A stretch of DNA of 45,245 nucleotides from Geobacteraceae bacterium (GTDB lineage Bacteria; Desulfobacterota; Desulfuromonadia; Desulfuromonadales; Geopsychrobacteraceae): NCBI GenBank assembly GCA_007125165.1, contig SLDV01000085.1:1-45245 (forward strand), in the 5' to 3' direction. This document shows positions 1-6,488 of the stretch, in pieces. How positions within the stretch are numbered: the stretch's first letter is position 1; the number at the start of each line of letters is the position of its first letter. Under the pieces are notes generated by a model, which saw nothing but the letters and a program-made list of their open reading frames with translations, made no database searches and had not been told where the DNA came from. Made by a program: the position numbers and the translations under genes.

Positions 1-3
1 GAA

Positions 4-133
4 CCGTTCATCCCGACCTGCGGTCGGAATGAACGGGGTGGCCTTTGAGCCGTACGGCTAGTCCGTCCGCAAGCGGACGAACCAGCCTCTGGAGACCGAT
101 GCCCTTCGGGCACGGCTCAAAGGCCACCCCGTT
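4..133. repeat. Nested palindromic element with cloverleaf-like folding potential
   Basis: Two inverted repeats are packed here. Arms 4-18 and 22-36 pair over 15 bases with one mismatch around a 3-base loop. Arms 32-53 and 112-133 are perfect 22-base complements. The 58 bases between the second pair hold three further small hairpins (64-70/73-79, 82-85/89-92, 101-104/108-111), so one strand can fold as a long stem carrying three short arms. No open reading frame here is convincing. It could be a REP-like intergenic repeat, the end of a mobile unit, or a structured RNA. The element touches the window edge, so its left limit is unknown. Confidence 0.6.
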
Positions 134-149
134 GGGCACGAAGATTCGA

Positions 150-178
150 TTGACAATCTGTAGCCATGCGGCTACAGT
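150..178 (+). promoter_or_regulatory. Promoter of the toxin-antitoxin operon with overlapping palindromic operator
   Basis: A consensus -35 TTGACA (150-155), a 17-base spacer and a -10 like TACAGT (173-178) precede the toxin gene start at 190. A perfect 7-base inverted repeat, TGTAGCC (159-165) and GGCTACA (170-176), lies in the spacer and covers most of the -10. Antitoxins of this class repress their own operon by binding such palindromes, so this is the likely HigA-type operator. The promoter and repeat are seen; repressor binding is inferred. Confidence 0.7.
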
Positions 179-189
179 GAGGGGGTGTG

Positions 190-478
190 ATGGAGATTCG
201 CAAAACAGACGTTTATGCGAAGTGGCTTGATGGGCTGCGCGATATTCGGGCGCGTGCCCGCATCCTGGCGAGAGTTGAACGGTTGGCTGCTGGGAATGCT
301 GGGGGACGCCGCGCCCGTAGGGGAGGGAGTCTCTGAGTTGCGAATCAATCATGGCCCCGGTTACCGTGTGTACTACAAACAGCAAGGTCGTGAGTTGGTG
401 GTCCTGTTGGTCGGCGGTGACAAAAGCAGCCAGTCAAGAGACATCAAGACCGCTCTAGGCCTTGCCCGTAATCTTTAG
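190..478 (+). pseudogene. RelE/HigB-family toxin gene, frameshifted
   Basis: The product resembles the short RelE/ParE-superfamily 'addiction module killer' toxins (HI1419 type), which are ribosome-associated mRNA-cleaving or related enzymes of about 95-100 residues. The first frame starts at ATG 190 (MEIRKTDVYAKWLDGL) and runs to the run of five G at 301-305. After that it goes out of frame and stops at 334-336. The second half (DAAPVGEGVSEL, then the family core GPGYRVYY and the C-terminal part ending at 478) continues in the next frame. Removing one G would give a single protein of about 95 residues, typical for the family. Either the toxin is inactivated by a +1 slip or the base is a sequencing error. 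The antitoxin gene follows after 8 bases. Confidence 0.75.
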
Positions 479-486
479 GATCGCTC

Positions 487-837
487 ATGAAAAAAACAGT
501 TACCTCCCGCTACGATGTTGCTGAGCATCTCCGTACCCCTGAAGAAATGGCTGCATATCTGGAAGCCTGCCTGGAAGAGGCAAGTGGTGACGCTGCTTTC
601 ATTGCGAAAGCTCTTGGTGACATTGCCCGTGCGAAAGGTATGTCGCAAGTAGCGCGCGATGCAGGCTTATCACGTGAAAGCCTGTACAAAGCTCTCTCGG
701 GAGATCGTACTCCCGGGTTCGATACAATCCTTAAAGTCCTGGCAGCGTTGGGTTTGAAGTTGCATGCGGAAGCGGTGCACGACCCAAGTCATTCCCAACC
801 AAGCGCTCCACCCGATGCCGCAACGCGGCGCGGGTGA
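487..837 (+). CDS. HigA-type antitoxin, XRE-family DNA-binding protein
   Basis: This 116-residue protein pairs with the toxin gene just upstream and would neutralise the toxin and repress the operon. Residues about 20-95 match the 'addiction module antidote' family: an acidic helical start (EEMAAYLEACLEEA) and then a helix-turn-helix centred on MSQVARDAGLSRESLYKAL, followed by FDTILKVLAALGLKL. An AGGA Shine-Dalgarno lies at 477-480, 6 bases before the ATG. Relatives usually end soon after the HTH. Here about 19 extra residues rich in Pro, Ser and Ala are encoded over an imperfect palindrome (809-836), so the tail may be a later extension. The gene is intact although the toxin is not. Confidence 0.85.
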   Translation: MKKTVTSRYDVAEHLRTPEEMAAYLEACLEEASGDAAFIAKALGDIARAKGMSQVARDAGLSRESLYKALSGDRTPGFDTILKVLAALGLKLHAEAVHDPSHSQPSAPPDAATRRG

Positions 838-854
838 GATTTGACGTTAACTGG

Positions 855-905
855 CAAAAGCGCCTCCACTTGGAAACATGGGGAGGCGCTTTTGCTTTAT
901 TTTTC
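855..905 (+). terminator. Intrinsic terminator after the toxin-antitoxin pair
   Basis: A perfect 13-base stem (855-867 with 882-894) closes a 14-base loop and is followed by a T-rich run to about 905. The stem itself ends in CTTTTG, so it could also stop the aminotransferase transcript arriving from the other strand, but the minus-strand exit lacks a good T tract. Confidence 0.8.
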
Positions 906-947
906 CGCTAAGCAAGGTTATTGGCGGTAACCAAGCCGCCCGACCAT

Positions 948-2138
948 TTACCCCGAAACCATCCCCAACTCTGCCGCCAGCTTCTCCCACGCCGGCAGGC
1001 TGCGCTTGATCATGTCGTCTTCCACACAATAAGCGATACGGAAAAATCCGGGAGCACCGAAACCGCTACCGGGAACCAGCAGAATGCCGTGCTGCTGGGC
1101 GCGGCGGATAAATTCGATCTCATCGGGCAGGGGGGAGCGGGGGAACAGATAAAAACCGCCGCCTGGTTTAATTACTTCAAAGCCCAGTTCGACCAGTTTG
1201 TTATAAAGCAGATCACGTTTGATTCGGTACTGCTCGACATCAACACTGACCCGTTGCAGACGAGTGACCAGTCGCTGCATCAGAGCCGGGGCGTTGACAA
1301 AGCCCAGCACGCGATTGGCAAAGATGGCCCCTTGCATAAAAAGCTCGACATCTGTCATGGATGGTGATGCTGCCAGATAGCCGATGCGGTCACCTGGCAG
1401 GGCCAGATCCTTGGAGTGCGACGTGACAATGACTGAATTTGTAATGGCGTTAAATATACACGCAACCTCTTCACCGAAACTGATGCGGGCATAGGGCTCA
1501 TCGGAAATGGCGACGATGGTGGTGCCGTATTCCTGCTCTTTTTGGGCTAGCAAATCGCCGATTTCCTTCAGCGCGGCAAAGGGGTAAATCACCCCGGTCG
1601 GATTGTTGGGGGAGTTGATGATGATCGCTTTAGTGCGCGCGGTAATGGCTGCGGCGATGGCGTTCACATCCGGTTGAAAGTCGGGGAGGGTGGGGACCAC
1701 AACCGGAACTCCACCATGGTTGTCGATGTAAAAATTGTACTCAACAAAGTAGGGGCTTAAGATGATGACTTCATCGCCCGGGTTGAGCAGGGTTTTCATC
1801 ACCACATTCAGCGCCGCTCCGGCGCCGCAGGTCATGACGATGTGGGCCGCATTGACCGGCAGGGCACAATTCTCCGCAATCACCTCGGCCACCGCTGCCC
1901 GCGTTTCTTCGTAACCGGCATTGTTCATGTAACGATGCATGCCGGGAATCGGGGTGGCGGCGATTCTCTGCAGCTCCTGCTGCAACTCCAGCGGTGGTTC
2001 CATGGTCGGGTTGCCGAGGGTGAAATCAAAGATATTTTCGGCGCCACGTTCTTTACGTAGTTTGTCCCCTTCTTCAAACATCTTGCGAATCCAGGAAGAA
2101 CCTTCAAGACATTTTTTTACTTTGGCGGCAACGGGCAT
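948..2138 (-). CDS. PLP-dependent class I/II aminotransferase
   Basis: A 396-residue fold-type I aminotransferase of the aspartate aminotransferase group. The PLP lysine is Lys243 in SHSKDLALPGDR, with the phosphate-binding Arg251 just after it. SPNNPTG (176-182) holds the Asn that contacts the cofactor, and Asp213 in ISDEPY should bind the pyridine nitrogen. The length is normal for the family. The start ATG is preceded by AAAGGA at good spacing. It is divergent from pheA-tyrA, which fits a role in transaminating phenylpyruvate, hydroxyphenylpyruvate or aspartate, but the substrate cannot be read from the sequence. Cytoplasmic, probably a dimer. Confidence 0.88.
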   Translation of the reverse strand: MPVAAKVKKCLEGSSWIRKMFEEGDKLRKERGAENIFDFTLGNPTMEPPLELQQELQRIAATPIPGMHRYMNNAGYEETRAAVAEVIAENCALPVNAAHIVMTCGAGAALNVVMKTLLNPGDEVIILSPYFVEYNFYIDNHGGVPVVVPTLPDFQPDVNAIAAAITARTKAIIINSPNNPTGVIYPFAALKEIGDLLAQKEQEYGTTIVAISDEPYARISFGEEVACIFNAITNSVIVTSHSKDLALPGDRIGYLAASPSMTDVELFMQGAIFANRVLGFVNAPALMQRLVTRLQRVSVDVEQYRIKRDLLYNKLVELGFEVIKPGGGFYLFPRSPLPDEIEFIRRAQQHGILLVPGSGFGAPGFFRIAYCVEDDMIKRSLPAWEKLAAELGMVSG

Positions 2139-2329
2139 GGTTTATATCCTTTGTTTGGTTGTAGCAAGGTTATGGTTGGTTTTTAACTGCCGGAGTTTAG
2201 CTTCACGCCCTGATGTGGTCAAGTCGGATTGGTTGATGATTTTGGTTGCCGGCAAATTGATTTCTGTCGGTCTTTAGGATACATTGCTCATCCCGGATTG
2301 ACTGTGCCTGCGATTACTGGATGTGAGTG
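2139..2329. other. Intergenic region between divergent aminotransferase and pheA
   Basis: This 191-base gap must hold promoters for two diverging transcripts. I see no pair of hexamers good enough to call on either strand, no clear attenuator-like hairpin plus T run, and no leader peptide rich in Phe or Tyr codons. Confidence 0.5.
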
Positions 2330-3433
2330 ATGACAAAACCTGACAAACTGCAGATGTTAAGAGAGCAGATAGATCGCATTGATGATCAGCTTCTCGATTT
2401 GTTGAACCAGCGTGCAAAGATTGTCATGGAGGTAGGTCAGATCAAAGAGAAGGATGATGGGTCCTTTTATGTTCCCAGTCGTGAAAAAAAGATCTACGAG
2501 CGATTGACCGGCGGTAACCCGGGACCTTTTCCGAACGAGGCGGTACGAAAGGTTTTTCGCGAGATCATTTCAGCCTCTTTGAATATGGAGCAGCCTCTTC
2601 AGGTGGCTTTTCTGGGGCCACAATCAACCTTCACCCATCAGGCGGCGATGCAGCAGTTCGGCTTGTCCGCTACGCTGGTGCCCCTAAAGAGCATTCCGGC
2701 CGTGTTTGAGGAGGTGGAGCGTGGGCGGGCGCACTACGGCGTCATACCGGTAGAAAATTCTACTGAAGGGGTGGTTAACCATACCCTGGATATGTTCATC
2801 AACTCCGACTTGAAGATCATTGCTGAAATCATGCTGGAGATATCCCATCATCTGTTGTCAAAGTCGGGGCAGATCGATCAGATCACTAAGATCATTTCTC
2901 ACCCTCAGCCTCTGGCGCAATGTCGTCACTGGCTTGAAACCAATCTTCCTGATGTTCCACTGATTGATGTTTCCAGTACTGCCGCCGCCGCACAAATGGT
3001 GGCCGAAGATGACAATGCCGCGGCAATTGCCAGCTCTGCTGCTGCTGTCCAGTACGGACTTCAGGTGGTCAAGGCCAGAATAGAGGACAATCCCCATAAT
3101 TTCACCCGCTTTCTGGTTATTGGAAAAAAATCGCCGGGAAAAGGGGAGGACGACAAAACATCGATCATGTTCAGTATCAAGGATGAGCCGGGCATTCTCT
3201 ATCGGATGCTTGAGCCATTCAGCAAGCGGCAGATCAACCTCACCAAGATCGAAAGTCGACCGATGAAACAGAAGGCCTGGGAGTATGTCTTCTTCCTTGA
3301 CCTGATGGGGCACTGTGAGGATGGGCAGATTGCTGAAGCTCTCGAAGAATTGCGGCCACATTGCCACTTCCTTAAAATTCTCGGTTCTTACCCGCAGGCC
3401 AGTATTCTTGCTGCACAAACAGAGGTCAGTTGA
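2330..3433 (+). CDS. pheA: Bifunctional chorismate mutase / prephenate dehydratase
   Basis: Makes phenylpyruvate from chorismate in two steps, the committed branch to phenylalanine. Three parts are visible in order. An AroQ-type chorismate mutase helix bundle occupies residues about 5-88. The prephenate dehydratase domain, about 90-270, carries VAFLGPQSTFTHQAA, ENSTEGVVNHTLDMF and NFTRFLVIG. A C-terminal ACT domain, about 278-355, carries the phenylalanine-binding ESRP motif, so feedback inhibition by phenylalanine is likely. ATG 2330 is preferred to the GTG three bases upstream. The stop overlaps the start of tyrA (TGATG), so the two are probably translated together. Confidence 0.95.
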   Translation: MTKPDKLQMLREQIDRIDDQLLDLLNQRAKIVMEVGQIKEKDDGSFYVPSREKKIYERLTGGNPGPFPNEAVRKVFREIISASLNMEQPLQVAFLGPQSTFTHQAAMQQFGLSATLVPLKSIPAVFEEVERGRAHYGVIPVENSTEGVVNHTLDMFINSDLKIIAEIMLEISHHLLSKSGQIDQITKIISHPQPLAQCRHWLETNLPDVPLIDVSSTAAAAQMVAEDDNAAAIASSAAAVQYGLQVVKARIEDNPHNFTRFLVIGKKSPGKGEDDKTSIMFSIKDEPGILYRMLEPFSKRQINLTKIESRPMKQKAWEYVFFLDLMGHCEDGQIAEALEELRPHCHFLKILGSYPQASILAAQTEVS

Positions 3434-4302
3434 TGAGTGAAAATGTCTTGATTCCACGCCTGGCCATCATGGGCGTCGGTCTGATCGGTGGTTCTCTCGC
3501 ATTGGCGCTGAAAGAGGCCGGCGCGGTTGGGGAGGTTATTGGTTGCGGGCGCGGTCGTCCTAACCTTGAAAAGGCTCTGGAACTTGGAATTGTCGATCGT
3601 TACACGCGTGATCCCCTCGAAGCCGTCCTGGATGCCGACCTGATTTTCCTGGCAACCCCGGTAAAAACTCTGGCAACCGTTGTCGAACAATGTCTGCCGG
3701 CGATCAAGCCCGGCGCTATCATCACTGATGGCGGCAGCGTCAAGGCCGATGTTATTAACAGTATCGAGCCGCTGTTGCCGGATTCGGTCCATTTTGTTCC
3801 CGGCCACCCTATTGCCGGTACCGAGCAGAGTGGGGCTGAAGCGGCTTTTCCCAGTCTCTACCGGGGCAAGCGCTGCATTTTGACGCCGACAGATAAAACT
3901 GATTTACAGGCACTTGCGCTGGTTGAGCAGATGTGGACAATTGCCGGCAGTACAGTCGTAAAAATGCCGATGGACAAACATGACAGGATTCTCGCGGCCA
4001 TCAGCCATCTGCCGCATATGGTCGCCTATTCGCTGGTTAATGCCGTTGGCTCCTATGACCATTACGAAGAAAATATTCTGGAGTATTCGGCTGGTGGATT
4101 TCGGGATTTTACCCGCATCGCATCCTCCGACCCGACCATGTGGCGCGATATCGCCGAGACCAATCGTGATGCTCTGCTGGAAATGATGGAGCAGTTCGAG
4201 GTTTTTTTTGCCGAACTCAAAGCAGATATTGCCACTGGGGATGGCGAAAAACTTTTTGAATTTTTTCTGCGTTCCAAGCAGTTGCGCGACGCTATCCTGT
4301 AA
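3433..4302 (+). CDS. tyrA: Prephenate dehydrogenase
   Basis: Oxidatively decarboxylates prephenate (or arogenate) toward tyrosine with NAD(P). The 289-residue protein opens with a Rossmann dinucleotide site, MGVGLIGGSLALAL (residues 13-26). The TyrA signature PGHPIAGTEQSG follows near residue 120, and the all-helical dimerisation half contains AISHLPHMVAYSL. No ACT domain is present after the catalytic part, so feedback control by tyrosine through ACT is not expected. ATG 3433 overlaps the pheA stop; a TTG one codon upstream is less likely. Together with pheA and aroA it forms an aromatic amino acid operon. Confidence 0.94.
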   Translation: MSENVLIPRLAIMGVGLIGGSLALALKEAGAVGEVIGCGRGRPNLEKALELGIVDRYTRDPLEAVLDADLIFLATPVKTLATVVEQCLPAIKPGAIITDGGSVKADVINSIEPLLPDSVHFVPGHPIAGTEQSGAEAAFPSLYRGKRCILTPTDKTDLQALALVEQMWTIAGSTVVKMPMDKHDRILAAISHLPHMVAYSLVNAVGSYDHYEENILEYSAGGFRDFTRIASSDPTMWRDIAETNRDALLEMMEQFEVFFAELKADIATGDGEKLFEFFLRSKQLRDAIL

Positions 4303-4334
4303 CTGCCTGTCAGTACCCGTAAAGGATGAACATT

Positions 4335-5636
4335 ATGGAAAAGCAGGAGAAAAGAACCCTGACGGGCTGCGCCCGTTTGCGTGGTGAAATTAATGTGCCT
4401 GGTGATAAATCCATTTCTCACCGGGCATTGATGTTTGCGTCCCTGGCAAGGGGCAGGAGTCAAATCAGTGGATTGTTGCAGGGAGAGGATTGCCTCGCCA
4501 CTCTGAGGGCTTTTCGTGCTCTGGGTGTACATGTCGATACTCAGGACCACACCCGTCTGTGCGTCCATGGGGCCGGGCTGGCCGGATTGAAAGAACCTGC
4601 CGATGTCATTGACTGTGGCAACTCCGGGACCACCATGCGACTGATGAGCGGTATTCTCTCCGCACAGCCTTTTTTTTCGGTGCTCACCGGTGATCAGTAC
4701 CTGCGCAAGCGTCCCATGAAGCGCATTGTCGAACCTCTGGGCAAGATGGGTGCCCGGATTTTCGGTCGCGATGGCAACAATCGTGCTCCGTTGGCGATTG
4801 TCGGCGGCTCTTTAACCCCTGTTAAATATTCCTCTGTCATTGCCAGTGCCCAGGTAAAGTCGGCAGTGCTTCTGGCCGGAATGCAGACAGAAGGGGTAAC
4901 GACGGTGTATGAGCCGCACCTGTCACGTGATCACACTGAGCGCATGTTGCGTTATTTCGGAGTGGCGCTTGAGTCTTTTTCCGGCGGCGCCCAGGTGACT
5001 GGTCCGGTTGAAATGGACGGGCGCGATCTGGTAGTGCCTGGTGATATCTCGTCGGCCGCCTTTTTTCTGGTTGCTGGTCTGATTGTCCCCGATTCTGAAC
5101 TGCTGTTGAAAAATGTCGGTGTCAATCCGACCCGCAGTGGCATTATCGATATTTTACGTCAGATGGGCGGATCCATTGAGTTGCTGAACGAACGGGAACA
5201 ATGTGGCGAGCCGGTCGCGGATCTGTTGGTGAAGAGCAGTCAGCTTTCCGGCATCGACATCGGTGGTGAACTGGTGCCACGAGCCATTGATGAATTTCCT
5301 GTGATCAGCGTTGCCGCAACCTTTGCTGCAGGGGTGACCCAGATCAGCGATGCTGCAGAATTGCGGGTCAAGGAGACCGACCGGATCGAAGCCGTCTGCA
5401 GCAGCCTGAATAAACTGGGCGGACGGGCGGAACCTCTGGCTGATGGTATGCATATTACCGGAACCGGTCATTTAAACGGTGGCAGTGTCAGCTCTTTTGG
5501 AGATCATCGGATCGCCATGAGTATGGCAATTGCCTCTCTGCGGACCTCCGCTGATGTCACCATTGAAGATACTGCTTGCACGGAAACCTCATTTCCGGGT
5601 TTCTGGGCCTTGCTCAACCATATCCGTCAGGATTGA
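4335..5636 (+). CDS. aroA: 3-phosphoshikimate 1-carboxyvinyltransferase (EPSP synthase)
   Basis: Transfers the enolpyruvyl group of PEP to shikimate 3-phosphate, the sixth shikimate step feeding pheA and tyrA upstream. Family motifs are clear: PGDKSISHRAL near the N-terminus, DCGNSGTTMRLMSG, KRPMKRIVEPLGKMGA, SAQVKSAVLLAG, SRDHTERML and, near the end, FGDHRIAMSMAIA. The GNSGTTMR form resembles the Gram-positive-type enzymes more than the enterobacterial one; this needs an alignment. An ATG at 4326 directly abuts the AAAGG, so ATG 4335, with 8 bases of spacing, is the better start. The 3' end carries the ribosome-binding site for cmk. Confidence 0.95.
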   Translation: MEKQEKRTLTGCARLRGEINVPGDKSISHRALMFASLARGRSQISGLLQGEDCLATLRAFRALGVHVDTQDHTRLCVHGAGLAGLKEPADVIDCGNSGTTMRLMSGILSAQPFFSVLTGDQYLRKRPMKRIVEPLGKMGARIFGRDGNNRAPLAIVGGSLTPVKYSSVIASAQVKSAVLLAGMQTEGVTTVYEPHLSRDHTERMLRYFGVALESFSGGAQVTGPVEMDGRDLVVPGDISSAAFFLVAGLIVPDSELLLKNVGVNPTRSGIIDILRQMGGSIELLNEREQCGEPVADLLVKSSQLSGIDIGGELVPRAIDEFPVISVAATFAAGVTQISDAAELRVKETDRIEAVCSSLNKLGGRAEPLADGMHITGTGHLNGGSVSSFGDHRIAMSMAIASLRTSADVTIEDTACTETSFPGFWALLNHIRQD

Positions 5637-5640
5637 CAGG

Positions 5641-6360
5641 ATGGCGATTGCTGCTGTAACGACCACAAAGTCCTCCAGAAGAGGTCTGGTTGTCGCGATT
5701 GACGGACCCGCTGGTGCCGGCAAGAGTACTCTGAGTACGCGCCTCGCCCAGGCTCTGGGTTATCTCTATATCGACACCGGTGCTATGTATCGTGCGGTGG
5801 CCTATCTGGTTGCAGAGAAAGGGTTGGATCCGCGGGACGAGACGGCACTGGAGGCCTTATGTCGCGATATCAGGATCGACCTGATGGAAACTGGCGGGGG
5901 CCTTAAGATCCTGGCTATGGGCGAGGACGTCACCCGCCAGATCCGGACGCCGGAAATCAGTCTGTTGACGCCACAGGTGGCTGCATCGACAGCTGTACGA
6001 CATGCCATGCTGCACTTGCAGAGAAAACTCGGTGAATCAGGGGGAGTCGTTCTTGAAGGGCGGGATATCGGCACAGTAGTTTTTCCTGATGCCGAGGTGA
6101 AATTCTTTTTGTCTGCCACAGCCGATGAGCGTGGTCGGCGCCGCTATGAGGAACTTCTGGAAAAAGGATATGCCGCTGATCTCAAGGAGACGATTGCCGC
6201 AGTCAAAGAGCGTGACCGGGCTGATATGGAGCGCGCGACATCGCCCTTGAAGCAGGCGGATGATGCAATTGTTGTTGATTCGACGCGAATGACCATTGAC
6301 GAGGTATTGGAGTTGATGCAGCGCCAGGTCAAGGAGCGTGAGAAAAGAATAGATATCTGA
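5641..6360 (+). CDS. cmk: (d)CMP kinase
   Basis: Phosphorylates CMP and dCMP with ATP. The 239-residue protein has the P-loop GPAGAGKST (22-30), the nucleotide-binding TGAMYRAVAYL, the LEGRDIGTVVFPDA segment and the lid region ATADERGRRR. The frame stays open far upstream into aroA, but ATG 5641 is the natural start: CAGGA at 5628-5632 sits 8 bases before it, and family members begin shortly before the P-loop. Cmk followed by rpsA is a widely conserved order. In several related genomes ispH sits between them; it is absent here and must be elsewhere. Confidence 0.94.
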   Translation: MAIAAVTTTKSSRRGLVVAIDGPAGAGKSTLSTRLAQALGYLYIDTGAMYRAVAYLVAEKGLDPRDETALEALCRDIRIDLMETGGGLKILAMGEDVTRQIRTPEISLLTPQVAASTAVRHAMLHLQRKLGESGGVVLEGRDIGTVVFPDAEVKFFLSATADERGRRRYEELLEKGYAADLKETIAAVKERDRADMERATSPLKQADDAIVVDSTRMTIDEVLELMQRQVKEREKRIDI

Positions 6361-6488
6361 AAAAACAAGAATAACTGCTTGAAAAATATTGGTTTGTTTT
6401 TTTTTAAATGCTGTGCTAACTTGCGCAGTCTCAAATTGAGTCCGCCGTCGCGAGGCGTCGGAAAATTCGTAAGGGGGTAACATCTCCA
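6361..6488 (+). promoter_or_regulatory. Leader and candidate promoter of rpsA
   Basis: A -35-like TTGAAA (6379-6384), an 18-base spacer and a -10-like TTTAAA (6403-6408) are present. The spacer and -10 contain a run of nine T (6397-6405). A transcript from here would have a leader of about 75 bases before the rpsA ATG, including a small GC-rich inverted repeat around 6441-6460. S1 is known in other bacteria to repress its own leader; nothing here proves that. The GGGGG at 6473-6477 is a rather distant ribosome-binding site. Confidence 0.45.

Noticed and set aside
4-137. Integron attC site (GTTGGGC at 131-137 fits GTTRRRY, beside a toxin-antitoxin pair)
   Set aside because: The opposite end lacks a good inverse core, the 22-base stem is perfect with no extrahelical bases or unpaired central spacer, and no second site lies behind the antitoxin gene.
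8-385. 125-residue minus-strand reading frame
   Set aside because: It runs antisense through the palindromes and the toxin gene, has no family features and no ribosome-binding site worth noting.
2858-3457. 199-residue minus-strand frame inside pheA
   Set aside because: It overlaps the dehydratase and ACT domains, which are certain, and carries no family signature.
5530-5640. Longer N-terminus for CMP kinase
   Set aside because: These codons overlap the end of aroA, and ATG 5641 has a proper ribosome-binding site and family-like start.
6360-6405. Terminator after cmk (T9 run with a possible AT stem)
   Set aside because: The only stem is A/T pairs with one G-C and a long loop, too weak to be credible.
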